The translations under genes and the position numbers were made by a program. 60,000 bases of DNA. Source: Phoronis australis. Its lineage: Eukaryota; Phoronida; Phoronidae. The notes under the pieces were generated by a model. That model was not told the DNA's origin. It searched no databases and saw only the letters and a list, made by a program, of their open reading frames with translations. The DNA lies in NCBI GenBank assembly GCA_002633005.1, contig NMRA01000279.1, forward strand, positions 261,233-321,232. The letters run 5' to 3'. Shown one piece after another: positions 26,201 through 38,300 of the stretch. Every line of letters starts with the position of its first letter. Position 1 is the stretch's first letter.

Positions 26201-29200
26201 GCAGCATTGTTGAATGCCTGTACCTTGCAGAAATGTGGACAGGATGTGAATATTTGTGCAATTTTTATCCTTGAAAGGACCTTTTAAAATAGTTCAAGTA
26301 GCAGACTTGTTTTATTGCAGCAGTTTTTGCAAAGTGAAACCTTCCTCTTACATCACAGTGTCAGGCTGAACGAGGGTACTGCACGTCACAACAAAAGTTA
26401 CAAAATAACCCCTACTATTTTTTTTCTGAAATACTCCTTGCAGGCATTTTTAATGTAAATTTTATTCAGAAATTCCCTGTACATGTGTCTAGTTTTCCAC
26501 AATTTGCCCACAATTGCATTTGTCAACAGTACATCAGTTTTTGCAAGTACTGTTTGTGAAGACAATGGGTGCAAACAAGAGTAAGAGGACATACCTGTTT
26601 CCCTCCCTGTCTTCCGGACAGTCACTACTGGCTAGGTCCTCCTCGCTCTCTCGTTCTTCAGTGATGACCACTGGCTTGACCGTTTCCGGAGGAGCCGTAG
26701 GAAACACTGGTATAGCATCCGTGGTCACAGTGCTGTCGCCATGACAAGAAAGATCATGGTGAATACGAGGGTTGGGACAGGCACACCGACTTGTCACCTT
26801 TAGTCGGAGGGTATTGTTGTTCTTTTTGGCTACCTGTAAATCACAGTAAAAGAAGAGTTGTCTTACAAATAAAATAATGAACAACCAGTCTAACATCACG
26901 GGCATGATTCCCGATACACACATCCAGACAAACTTTGCTTTATATAACGAAACTGAATTAAATGCCCATTTAAATGACAACCCAAAATGTGGCCTAACTG
27001 AGTGTGTAGTTGATGGAACGTCATGACCCACGCGCACAACTACAACATCTCGTGATCGGACTTCTGACGTGAACAATGGTAAGCCAGGACCAAGTTAGAT
27101 CAACAGGTAGTTTTAACAAATACTGCGGAGAATTACTGACCTCGATGGCCTCTGTTAATTCTTCTTGGCTCGAAAGTGAGATCTGTAAAAAGAAATTGTA
27201 GAACTGTAGTATAGTTAAGCAGAAGTATTGAAGACTGTATCAGCCCAAGTTACAGGGCTCAAATGACATAACACAGGGTTGGGGGAGGGCGGAGAGAGGG
27301 AGACTTCATTCACATAACATAGCACAACATAATCTGGACATAAAAAAAAACGGGAACTTCCTACAATTTTACTGAAATGTCAATAACAAAAAATAGTAAA
27401 TGGATGCTGCAAAATCAAACCAATTTCAGACAAAAATAATTTCTAAAAACGACCCTTTTGACACATCCAGGGCATTGTGAACGGTCAAAATTTTTCAAAA
27501 CTTTGTCTGACGACAGTTGTGGAAAAAAATTCAACAAGGAAATGAATTTAACTCTGTGCTACATACCCAGCATGGAAAAAGTGATGAAATAAAATTTCCC
27601 TAGTCGGCCATATTGTGTCCTAATTGGGAGAGATTTTACTGTAACTTGATTTGATCAGCCAATATTTTCACAAATTGACAACAGAAGAGTAATCATTAAT
27701 ATTATAGTTATTCTTTAAATTAGAGTAGTCATGACTAGAGGGCAACCTACCATGTCTCCTTCCTCATCAACATATTTTGTATCTAGGTCATCACAGTTGA
27801 ACTGAAGGTGGAGCTAAAACAGAAATGGGAATAGATAAGCCCTTCAGGCATACGATTTATCAAACAGTAACATCTACAGTAGGCTCATACAAGCGTTAGC
27901 CATCTTTCAGAGTACAAAGCTCACTTGAAACACAATGCTTTGTGACTTTTTCACAGAACTCTCAAGTTCCCCCAATGTAACAATTATTGACTGACAACTG
28001 TTGACTGTTGTTGAGTTTAAAACTTCAAAACTATAATAAGCCATTAAGCCACTCGAAAAAGCATCTCTAAACTGCATATCACATTAAATTTATCTCTATT
28101 TTGTTAAATCAACGAGGCTTTACAGCAGAAATTTGAAGAGTCATTATTCATAATTAACATGATTTATGTACAGAAGTGTTAAAACCTAAAATTAACATAG
28201 TTTACAATGGATCCTCATTGTAACTTCATTATTTAGTACCTTAAGCAAAGTAATATGTCTTTCAAAACAAAAATAATAGTCTTTAGCCAAATATTTTCTT
28301 ACTGGAAGACTTATACCCAAACGCACAGTAAAATAATGAAGTTCTACATCAAACAAATTTGCAATACAGGAAATGAGCTGCGATTTTACAGGAAATGAGC
28401 TGCGATTTTACAGGAAATGAGCTGCGATTTTACTGTGGAAAAATTGGCTTGTATGTGTTGAGTTTGAGAAACATTGTTCATATGAACACCGCAGAGATCT
28501 TTTAGAGTTTAGAGTGTTCAGCTGGGCTTTCAAATCTGGAGAGATATTTATACCAAGCCATAATAACAAATGACACACATATTTATGACAAGAGCTAAAA
28601 TTGTGTCCCATGCCTACGCCTATTGAAACAGGACTAAAACATGACAAATATTAACTTCATTCAGCAAAAGTCTACCCAACTTATACTGTACCCTTCTCTG
28701 GTTCCAGGGATGTCATGAAAAACACAACTGTACAGTGCCTATAGATGGCACAGTTTCCAAAGGTCCTTGTTGTTAGCTGAAGTTAGATTTTTGGTTGCCA
28801 CCTGGTGTCACTGAATTTGCTAATTTCTTAGAATTACGGATGTTCAAGTATTTATACTGAGCAGAGTATATACAGACAGAAATTAAAAACTAACTAAAAT
28901 AGTTATTTCTCATCCCTTTTCATACTAATTTCTTATTGACATCCAAAATATATAACATATATCAAAACCGTGGAAATACAATCCAAAAGTTAATGGCCCT
29001 CATCAAAAGCAGGCCACCTAAACTACCTTCGTTGATAGGCTACATTCACTGCCATCCACCCCCCTCCCCATGCTGATACAAAATTCACGTAAAGCTGATG
29101 AGCACAACTAAACAGGTGATGTGAAAATTCTACGTCTATGTGAAGATATATTTTGACATAGCTTTCACCTCACTATAGCTCTGCCTCTGGCCTGGTGCTG

Positions 29201-29499
29201 CACAAACACAAAACAACGGACACGCATTGTCCTACCTGCGCAGTGCGCACATAAGCAAAACTTTATGAGCATGAGCCTTAATACGCGAAACATTTGAGTG
29301 AACAACTTTCCTCGCAAAAACGCATTATTTAGGATACAGGCGGATAGGCCTAACTACGTGCAAATTGGAGTATGTTACGCCATTTTCTTACCACAAGCTC
29401 GAAATCAGCCCAGCTGATGTCGAAAGGAATTTGAAGAACGTCTGAAAACTCGTCACTTCCAACAAAATCCACATTAACTACAATTCCACGACCATCCAT
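11241..29499 (-). CDS. NBR1: NBR1-type selective autophagy receptor, complete but with assembly-duplicated exons
   Basis: Minus-strand exons, 5' to 3': 29499-29392, 27813-27751, 27182-27141, 26833-26595, 25384-25156, 24946-24817, 24432-24147, 23687-23559, 19978-19849, 19538-19424, 18847-18705, 18259-17989, 17395-17249, 16312-16148, 15672-15503, 14682-14468, 14272-14155, 11504-11241. Using one copy of each duplicated exon gives 987 residues, close to vertebrate NBR1. PB1 spans about 1-87; ZZ zinc finger 280-318 (C280, C283, C294, C297, C303, C306, H314, H318); NBR1 four-tryptophan domain about 409-515 (W437, W447, W497, W511); LIR-like YYVVPL at 706-711 followed by PDCFD as in vertebrate NBR1; amphipathic helix 861-900; UBA about 939-980 with MGF; ending NDWHQIRH. 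The start is the ATG aligning with vertebrate NBR1; an in-frame ATG 26 codons upstream is open. The donor after 18705 (GTTGGT) is weak but keeps phase. Role: cargo receptor linking ubiquitinated material to Atg8 proteins. Confidence 0.93.
11519..13660. repeat. duplicated segment A of NBR1 3' region (second copy 13662-15797)
   Basis: This 2.14-kb block repeats in direct order at 13662-15797, separated by one N at 13661. It carries second copies of three NBR1 exons on the minus strand: 13535-13363, 12544-12330 and 12139-12022. Differences are allele-like: a 3-bp in-frame indel adds one glycine in 13535-13363, and a Q/H change separates 12139-12022 from 14272-14155. All splice sites are intact in both copies. 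The final UBA exon is present once. Most likely these are two haplotypes laid end to end, not real exon duplication. Confidence 0.85.
11740..11825. repeat. 21-bp intronic minisatellite in NBR1 (also 13864-13947)
   Basis: Four to five units of about 21 bp built on GGTGGTATGTCTACCTCTAC, in the intron before the UBA exon. The copy in the other duplicate has a slightly different unit composition. No coding role is evident. Confidence 0.8.
13662..15797. repeat. duplicated segment B of NBR1 3' region
   Basis: Partner of 11519-13660. It holds NBR1 exons 15672-15503, 14682-14468 and 14272-14155. Its right end (CCAGTGGACT at 15788-15797) matches the last bases before the N at 13661 and then runs into unique sequence, as expected for a contig overlap. 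Confidence 0.85.
18915..18970. repeat. CA/CAGA microsatellite
   Basis: An impure run of CA, CGCA and CAGA units in the NBR1 intron just upstream (in gene sense) of exon 18847-18705. No other role is visible. Confidence 0.85.
19872..22244. repeat. duplicated segment A of NBR1 ZZ/FW region (second copy 22246-24594)
   Basis: A 2.37-kb block repeated directly at 22246-24594 with one N at 22245. It contains a second ZZ exon (22082-21797) and a second lysine-rich helical exon (21337-21209), each nearly identical to its partner. It also contains the complete first FW-domain exon (19978-19849; the block starts inside it). Copy A has an extra short repeat near 20820-20850 that copy B lacks. This is best read as an unmerged overlap of contigs or alleles. 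Confidence 0.88.
20343..20600 (+). repeat. tRNA-derived SINE, copy 2
   Basis: Box-A-like TGGCCTAGTGA at 20357-20367 and box-B-like GGTTCAAGTCT at 20401-20411, followed by the same body as at 3761-4012 (GACCCTTGAGTC, GGTTCCAGGTGATC, TTGTACAACGCGTACCAGA). It lies in an NBR1 intron, antisense to the gene. The spacing of the boxes fits a tRNA-type pol III promoter. Confidence 0.78.
22246..22352 (-). pseudogene. NBR1 FW-domain exon copy truncated by the N at 22245
   Basis: The second copy of the first FW exon (full copy 19978-19849). It has the acceptor and most codons but lacks the last 23 coding bases and the splice donor, because the sequence stops at the single N. An exon cut exactly at a scaffold join is an assembly break, not a biological truncation. 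Leave it out of the gene model. Confidence 0.9.
22717..22974 (+). repeat. tRNA-derived SINE, copy 2 in the duplicate segment
   Basis: The allelic or duplicate version of the SINE at 20343-20600, with the same box-B-like GGTTCAAGTCT and a slightly degraded box A (TGGCCTATTGA). It is probably not an independent insertion. Confidence 0.75.
28368..28433. repeat. 22-bp tandem repeat, three perfect units
   Basis: Three head-to-tail units beginning AGGAAATGAGCTGCGATTTT in the second NBR1 intron. The units are identical, so the expansion is recent. Confidence 0.9.
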
Positions 29500-30713
29500 G
29501 ACTCTTTCGTGAAAATTACTACTCTCTGTAACTAAAATTTGAAGAGCGAATTGTTGATATTCCCGAAAATTCTTCAACTAAGAAATGACATCACGCACTG
29601 CAAACTGCCTGTGTTTACTATTTTGCCTCCTCACTCTATCAATTATTTAGTAGTGTAGTGCGCGGGATTAAAGAGAAAAAAAATATTTACCGAGCCTTCG
29701 CATTAGGTGACATCTCAATGACATGAATTATAAAATGTTTTATTGATTACATTTTATAAACGTTGAAAACGTAAAGTCTTTGAGAAAATACAATTTTCAA
29801 CTTAAATGCAATTGTCGTATGCGCAGTAATACACGACGTCATTGAACATTGCAAAACAACGATGATGAAAATAATGACTAAACTTCATAGGACTTGAACC
29901 GTCTGTGATGATGTGCTATTTCAACGTCCAGATCAAAGCCTCATTTACCTTTTCTTAAGTTCCACCAAAACCATTTTATAGCCATATAAAGATTATACTT
30001 GCTGAAGTAAAGGCAGATTTCGTTTTAGCTCTGGGGTTGGTTTACCAACTAAATTCATTGTTTAACTTTTCTGAAATTTTGATATGTTTCTTCTACCCTT
30101 TCCACTATTTCAACACACCTTAATCTGAAATAAATTTCATAACCCATAACTTCTAAATTATCAACCAATCTCTGTAAATCTAAATCTTAAAATTTAGGTA
30201 ATTAAAGATTTTTAGGTCGGACACAACGTTACAGTGCCATCACACAACAGCAGTAATTTGCATTGTTTTCAGTAGACCTATGTTTGTGAAATCATAGATA
30301 TTAGTAAGTCTATGGTGAAATAGGCCTACGTCTCTATTTGGTGATTTGGTTCACCGTTCTTGGCGAACTGTAGCGGCGACGGACTGTTTAGTCAAACCCC
30401 AGCAACCAAAGAAAAATGTATCCTCAACTGCAAAGGCTAAAGTAGGTCTATTGTTTACTGATGCATTTCCCTTTTCTATACTTCAATACTTGTGCCATGC
30501 ATAAAACATGTTTGACTTTGACAGAAAGTCTCTTCGGCTGTCTTCTTCTAAGTTTGTATTTTGCTAATTTAACCATATGCGCAACGCGCTCTAACGCGAG
30601 TTGACAGTCCCTATCTATAGTCTATGATTTAACAACGTTTACAGCGTGGAGCCTGTTTGCCGCTTATTTCGATCTTAAGACATACTTGGTATACACTATC
30701 ACTATAACTATAA
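29500..30713. promoter_or_regulatory. NBR1 upstream region, left half of a divergent intergenic region
   Basis: Sequence upstream of the NBR1 start (29499, minus) that also faces the plus-strand SPFH-like gene starting at 32354. No clear core promoter element could be fixed by eye. No ORF here resembles a protein. The role is inferred only from the head-to-head arrangement. Confidence 0.35.
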
Positions 30714-31219
30714 GTAAAGAAGGGAGTACTTTGTATCCCGACCATATTTCAAAGATGACCTGGACTCTGAAAAGGTTTGCATTCTTGCCACTAGGTGATG
30801 CCTGTGATTACCTACGATTGGGGTCAGGCAATGAACAATCCCGATCGAAGACCGAGCAGCAGCCAATCACAGCGATTGACACGTGTATTGTTGGCCAAGT
30901 ATTACATAAGTCCAATTATTACTGTAATAATTCTTGATTTGTTCCAGCAATAATTCTTTAGCCAATCAGAAACCAGGAATAATTACTCTAATTATAACAT
31001 TTATTTCAGTAATAAATATTTACTATGGTAATTATTGATGGCTTTTGGTTGGCTAAAGAATTATTGCTGGAGTAAATCGCAAATTATTACAGTAATGAAT
31101 AGGACTTATGTCGCACTTGGCCTAAGATACACGTGTATCTCGTAATGCCGTGTTTGCAAACCTCATCAGACTTCTGGCGCATTTATGTATCTTAATTTGT
31201 AATGTACTCCCTTCTTTAC
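30714..31219. mobile_element. foldback (inverted-repeat) element, about 506 bp
   Basis: The ends are perfect complements: GTAAAGAAGGGAGTAC at 30714-30729 and GTACTCCCTTCTTTAC at 31204-31219. Further inside, both arms share blocks in the same inverted order: AGGTTTGCA, ACACGTGTAT, GGCCAAGT, ACATAAGTCC, ATTACTGTAATAATT and CCAGCAATAATTCTTTAGCC. The left arm has about 100 bp extra. There is no coding capacity, so this is a MITE-like foldback. A 31-bp direct repeat follows it at about 31212-31275. No target duplication could be assigned. Confidence 0.8.
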
Positions 31220-31466
31220 TGGACTAGTGTACTTCTTGAACCTTCTTTACTGGACTAGCGTACTTCTTGAACCGGGGTCTTAACTGTTTGGCCAAGCAAA
31301 TACCTAGATTAGAAACAGATGTTTAGAGATGATGTGCCCGTCACTATTATGACATAATTTGGGCCTGCAAATAGGACTAGAAATTCATGCAAACTGTTCG
31401 GTCAAGAGTCAATTTTCTATTGCCTATTGGCAAGCGATTTGGAGAGATTTAATTTAACTGAACCTG

Positions 31467-31474
31467 TATATAAG
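31467..31474 (+). promoter_or_regulatory. possible TATA box for the SPFH-like gene
   Basis: TATATAAG lies in a suitable orientation about 0.9 kb upstream of the first coding exon at 32354. A 5' UTR exon and intron in between are plausible but not proven. AT-rich DNA gives many such matches by chance. Confidence 0.25.
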
Positions 31475-32353
31475 TCACGCGTCCCAACATTCCCCTCCCT
31501 TTTATGCTACATTCGCGTTCCTTTTTAAGAACTGACAAGAATTACGGTAACACAGTTTGATGTGTGCAAGTGTGGACTGTCTACGAACGGATAACTACAA
31601 TGTTAAATATTATACTGTTGTGATATCTGCTATTACTTGGTAATTTTTATTTTATCTTTCATTGCTTGTTGTTATTCACATAATGGTGTAATCCATGTGT
31701 ATATGTTGCGCATGAACTTGGAATGCTGCTTAATTTTAAGATCCCATATGCGTGGACTTGGAATTACACAATTCATTAAAGCAATCATGTGAAATTTCTG
31801 TTCAGTTTAAAGAGTTTTTGTGATTATTGGCCTCACAATCACACATTGTCTCCTTTACCGGAACTTGTGTCACAGAATCAGACAGATCATGCGAATGGTT
31901 AATTCGCAGTTATTCGTTGGTGGATAAGATCATCAATAATTGAAAAGTCGATAAAGATTGGTTGAAATTAATGTTATTTCATTGAAGTGTAATTTACTTT
32001 TGTGCAGTGAAGCCATGAATGTGATTATTTGAGTGAACGTGCCAGTTTCGTCGTGTATTCCAAAGTTTCCGCATTGCATAATGTGATCTTGAGATTAAGC
32101 AGGATTCCAAGTTCATGCACAGGATATGCACTACAGACTGTTAAGATCTATTCCTGGCGGCTTTGTACCATTCCGATACTACCATTGTTCGTTGCTAGCC
32201 ACGGGTTACTCAGCATTTTACTTTCTGAAGAAGGGCGAGTACGCTCGGAAGCGGGGATTCTGATTTATGTGTACTGTCACTACCATATGTTTCACTGCAT
32301 ATTTTTGTTTTGATAACTTTTAAAGTGAAGGTAAATTATTTTAGATCATAAAA

Positions 32354-35300
32354 ATGGATGGGCATAAAGAGGAGGCTGGGGACAGTGGCCTTGACCTTGG
32401 CCCATCTTCAGCACTTGAGGAGACGGACAAAGTTGAAATCAGACAAGGTGAGACATGTGCATGTATGGATCTTTAGCTGATGGCGAGCATAGGGCAGAGA
32501 GCATTTCGCTCCGGTTGAATTGTCAGTGTTAAATTCTTAACCGAAATGCTTTGGGGTTGAACAACATTACCTCGCTCATCTGTTTGTGAATTATTGTCGA
32601 ATTAGCCAGCAACTGAAATGGTAGGCAATTCGTAAATGCATCATTTTCGAATCCGCAATTTTAGGGTTGGGCAAGCCCAATGAAATCTGAATCATTTTTT
32701 AAGTCTGATAGTTACGATGTTCTTGTTGGTAATAGAAATAGAATTCGGCCACGGTAAGGAAATTTATTATGACACTGATTTTATGAGAGGAAAAGACCTA
32801 ATTCAATTTTCCTCTCATAAAGTCATTTTTAGCAAGCTATCTGAGACAAAATGCAGCTTAAAGCTTAATGGAGTAGAAAGTTCACTAAATATATAAATGA
32901 TGGAACGTATGCTGGAAGCCATTGTAGAAGTTTAACACTGCCTTGTTGTATAGAACATGAAGATCCAAACATTACACGTAGTAGTGGAAGAAGTGAATTT
33001 CACTAGAGAGTTGGTAATTGCTTCGTTGTAAATAATTTTAATTATTTAATTTTAAAAGTCCTTGAATGTTATCATTATAATGTTATGCATATTACAACAT
33101 CAAAGCTTTTCAAGTGCATTCAAGTTCTGTTTAATTGAAAGGTATTAAGATTTAATTTAATACAAAAAACTCATGGAAAACGCACAATTTAACTAAAAAA
33201 AATGGGATAGTGCTTGTACTCCACATAAGTCTAAAAATTTTCCACTTTTGTTCTAAGTTTTTAATCGGTTCACACAAAGCTAATTGTTCTATAAATAGTT
33301 TCCTTCATGTGCTATAAATTCAGTGTCCTTGTCTGTTCTTTTCAGCTCCTTTTCCTCAGAGAACCATGAGTGGTGAGGATCTCTCTTCCAATGCAACAGG
33401 GCATGATGGTAACGTCTCCCGACCATTATATGTAACACGGAGCATGCCTTCACTTGTTCACCTAGGCACAAGGTCTTCTGGCCTACCGTGTACTAACCTT
33501 CCTCGTACAACATCCTGGCAATTTGTGTTGCAGCGTGTTACTAGTTAGTATTAGTTATGCAGTCCGCACCAAGTAATTAGTTGTTTTGAGTGTTGAGTAT
33601 TCAGTCAGTGTCAGGAAGGACTGCTCAGCTTTGACATTTGCGGCCATATTGTTTCAAGTACCTGCTGCTGCTAGGGACATAAGGCATGGGTTTGTTATGT
33701 TATGGCTTGTAAACCTCTCAAAAATTTGGTAAACGTTTTCATTAATTTTTGTCAGTATTTTTGAACTTATCAAAAGTTCATTTATTCCTCTTTCAACAAT
33801 ACCAAATGCCAATATCCATAATTTTTCAGATGTTAACGAGCCTGTTTTTAAATTGTGCAAAGTGCAAAAGTAGAAGTTGTAAATTTGTGTCTGTTGCTTG
33901 TCATTAACGTTCATCTCTTGATTCTTTCGACTAAAATCTCAACACTTTATTCAAGACTCTGTTACAGCATTGAAGTCTATCAGTTGTCAACAGACTCAGT
34001 GGGTGTGGCTATGATTGTCAAGGCTCCACCCACAGTAATACACCTGAGTCCCATTTTAAAAAAAATCCTAGTCAAGAGGGCTATACGTACATTATTGTAA
34101 AACGCGATGCTGCATTTTTTATGAGCAGCGAAAACGCTGCACCATTGCCAGTCCTTGCTTATGAAACCGTCTAAATTTGAAATTTTTCTGGACTTTTACA
34201 TGACTATTGAACAGATGAAACTTATGTGGAAGATTCGTGCGTAAGTCGTTGCCGTCAGAAATATATGTAAATTAAAGGTGAATTTGTTCTGTTTTTTTCC
34301 TTGTGCGTGATGCATGCCAGTCTAACATGTTCAGTTTACTTAGTCCTGAATCAGCTACTGATTGGTGGAGGTTATGTGAAATTTGTGTCTCGTGATACAT
34401 TATCCTTCCTCTTGAAAAATGAAATAACAGCACAGCTCAAGTGTAAGGGAGCGCCATCTGGTGGAGGCTGATGTGTGACTACTGGCTTTATTGAAGCCTT
34501 GGGACTGCAATTGTTGTACCAGTGTATAACTGTGTGTAAATGTGTAACTGTGTTTAACTCTGTGTAACTCTGTGTAACTATGTCTATCAGTTCTTGTCTT
34601 CACCGCATGGATAATGTTATTCACTTTTTGTTAACAATTCCACTGTGATTATGCATAATTGAAATTTTTTTTTTGTGAAATGATTAAGAAACATTTTTTT
34701 TTTGACATTGACGACATGCTATTTCACCAGGTTTCTCTCATTCAGTGAATGCTTCTCACGTGATCTCACCTGATTTCCCTCATTCAGTGAATGTATCTGA
34801 CATGTAATCTCACCAGATGTCAATCATTCGGTGAATGTCATTCAATCTTAAATTGCACCAATTGAGCACCATTTTCGTGTTATTCAAGAGATGTTGTCTC
34901 TATGGAAGCATCCTCATCTCCATTTCAGGCTTGGACGGGCCAGGTAAAGAAGAAGTAAACTCAGAACCTTTGGCGTGAGTTTCCTTTGCAATTGCCAGTT
35001 ACTTAAGTGAGAGTAGACTCTGCATAAATAATATGGTTCAATTTCAATGGTAGCATGGTTTGTACTGCACAGTTATTACAAGACAATGTTTGGTAAACTT
35101 TCAAACATTTCCAAGAGTGGTTTCCAAGAATTTGAAATGCCTTTTTGATCCTTCAGTGAACCCTCTGCCAGGCCTGAGGATCTGAGCCCTGGAAGAGAGA
35201 CGGAAGGTCACCCCAGAGAGTTGATAGAACCAAGCTCCAATGAGAGGATGGAAGACCATGCAGGGCAGTTTGAAACACAGAGCCCCAGGAGGGGGACGGA

Positions 35301-38300
35301 GAATCACCCAAGAGAGTTTGTGAACACAGGGTATGAGCCTGATGAATATCATGGTGCGACCTTTGACCCTGATCATCAGGCTAGAGACTGGCAGGAGACT
35401 ATAGGCAATTCAGGAGACGTCTGGAAACGGCAGCCAAGAGACTTGGAAATGGTGAGTGTGTGTGTGCGAAGACATTGTTATTCTATTCTACTTCTATCAT
35501 TAAGTTCACATGATTACATTGTGACTGTTTCACATTTTATGCACGAATTGACACTATAGTGGAAAATCACCTTCTAAGATTCAAGCCTCTCGCTTCAAAG
35601 CCAGACTTAACCAGTTGACCAAATAGCAATCTGCCATAGGCGGATTATTAAGAGAGGTCACTGCAGATTCATCATGGCACTCTTTCTCATCCAATGATTA
35701 GTTCTATAATGGAGAGAACGCGGTCACTGGAATTTCTCAATCTGGTCGACCCCCTCTGCATCCACCTCCTTTTTAAACTCAGGAGCCTGTGGGGTCCCCC
35801 TTTACTATTACGATGAGGGCGAGTATAGTAAAAAATCCCCTTGTTACGAGTTTTGAACTCCGTACCTCTCACTTCAGAGTCAGGCGACACAACCAGTCGA
35901 CCGAGGAGCAATTGCACATAGGCCAGTTATTAAGAGAGGCCTTGATATTAACACACTCACTGCAGATTCACCACTGATTCTGTTGTCGTGAATTTCAGAC
36001 ATTACCACAATTGACTCAGCCATCGTACACAATTTGCAGTAATTCAGAAATATCAAATTCAGTTATTCGTCTTTCCCATGAGGAAGAAAATTAAAGATTT
36101 TACATTTATTTGGACGATTCTGTTCACAACAGTTTAGTTTTATTTGACATTCAAACTCGTCCATAATCATCTTGGCTAGCAGTACCAACAAAGCTCATTG
36201 TTTTTCCTATGGACTCCTGGCTGATTTTGTCATAAGTGCTGTTAATATCTCCCATAGCATGACCTGTCACCCAGTCAGAATGATGACGTTGATAATGGGA
36301 ATGCTCCAGAACTGGTGACAGCCTTCAGACCTGCAAATAGATATGGTAAATGTTTTGATTGTTTCATATGTGCGACTGGTAAACTCTGCTCTTGCTGTCT
36401 ATTTGGGGAAATAATTTTGTTATAAAGCAAACTATGAATCCTCATTCACAAATATTATTAAGGAAATTTACATTTATTTTGATTAATGCAGAACAGCCCT
36501 GAGGTGTTAGTTATTTTAATTGTGTCGTTTTTAACTGACTTTTTTTTAATTTTATTCTCCCAGTTCAACATAAGTAAGGACAAAGGTCTGGGGTTCCCTT
36601 GCCTTACTTTACAATTCAATGAAAAGAAAGTTTACTAAGTTAAAAGTATACGTGAACCGGATTTTGAAATACATTTAACAAAAGAAAACAAAAACATACA
36701 AGGCAGTATAGTAGTATATGGCTCTGAGAAAAAAAGGAAGGACTTACCAGAGAACATGTTTGCTGAAATATTTACGTCTGTTATATCATGTGGTAAGTAA
36801 TGTTGAAAATGGTAGCTGCAAAATATGAGTGCAGTGTGTCCTTTAGTTGTAGGTGTAGCACCACCATCATACAGGCAAGCTATGGGGATAACGACTGAAG
36901 AGGGAGACACTGATCGTGAGGATGTGGAGAAAGGGTGAGTGACAAAGTTATAAGGGGGTGTGGCTATGAGAGCGGGATTGCTGTCAATAGGTGGAGAATT
37001 AGTGAGCAGGCGGGGTTATGGAAAGGGAGGGGCTGTGAGTGGCAGGAGGGACTATGTCTAGGGGAGCTGCTGTGTGTGATAGGGAGATTGTGTGTAGGGT
37101 GGGGGCTGGGGATGAAGAGGGGGGGGCTGTGNNNNNNNNNNNNNNNNNNNNNNNNNNNNNNNNNNNNNNNNNNNNNNNNNNNNNNNNNNNNNNNNNNNNN
37201 NNNNNNNNNNNNNNGCTGTGAAGGGAAAGGAAGATCTACGTATGAGAGGGAGCATTTACGTTGGGGGCGGGGTTGATGATGGAAGGGGCTGTTAATGAGG
37301 GGGAAGGGTAATGGGAAGAGGAGGGAACCCTGTATCACATCTTGTTCATTTAACCTTTTCCTTTCTGCTGTAGTCAGTGTCAGTGTGAAGGACAGGTATC
37401 TTGAAACCTCAGTGTGTTGAACTGTTTTCACACCTTCTCAGTAGAGTTTCATAATAGTTAAAACAGGTTTTGTCTTCTTATACTTTACTGATCATGGTTT
37501 GTGTTCTCCTGGTTATGGTTGCTGTATGATTTGTTGTCACTTGTAATTCCTTGAGCATTGTTTTGCAGTCGTTGCGCCACCTGTGGAGACTGTGGCCCTC
37601 TTCAGGCTGTTTGCTCTACCTGTCGGGATCACCTGCCTAAAGGTGTCTATGCCAAGGTAGTGCTACTAGTGATCATTATCACCTGTGTGGCCGTGCTCCT
37701 AGGGACCTTCTGTTCAAGCTTTGTCTACGTGGAGTACTATCAGGTAAGCAGCTACTGTGGCTTGTGAAGGAATTCAGTGATCAGGTTTTGCAGCTAGGAA
37801 TCAGATCCTGATTTATGGACTACGCACAAGTCTGTTCTCTAAATGGTCTCTCCCCTGAGTTTATCTCTTAGGATTTCGTGGGTGTTGTGTTAATTCTCAA
37901 GCTGTGAAGTAGGAATGAGGTCAGGTTTCAGTCTCCAATTGGCTGTACTTTGTCTCACTCATTTTACAAGACAGTTGAAAAGTGCATAGAGCCACTAGCA
38001 CCTGGAGCACATGTAGGTACTCGACACCTGTCAGTTTCACAGCCTTCCTTGGTTAACTTCCTCAGATCTAGATGCTTATGTTTGGTACCTGTGCAGACTG
38101 GCAATCAGTATACAATACTTCCAGTTCACTCTGCATGGCCTCACCCACCGTTCTGTTCTCCCTCACTAGGTGGCACTACTCAGGACCAAGTCTACAGGTG
38201 TTGTGGAGGAGGACACTGTCTACCCAGGCTGCTATGTGCTGGGCCCTGACAAGGAGTTCCAGTTGTTCTACTCTAGCCTGTATCACCTTAAGTTTGACAA

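Noticed and set aside
26534-27076. 180-codon minus ORF as a separate protein
   Set aside because: Only 26833-26595 is an NBR1 exon; the upstream part is intron without family similarity.
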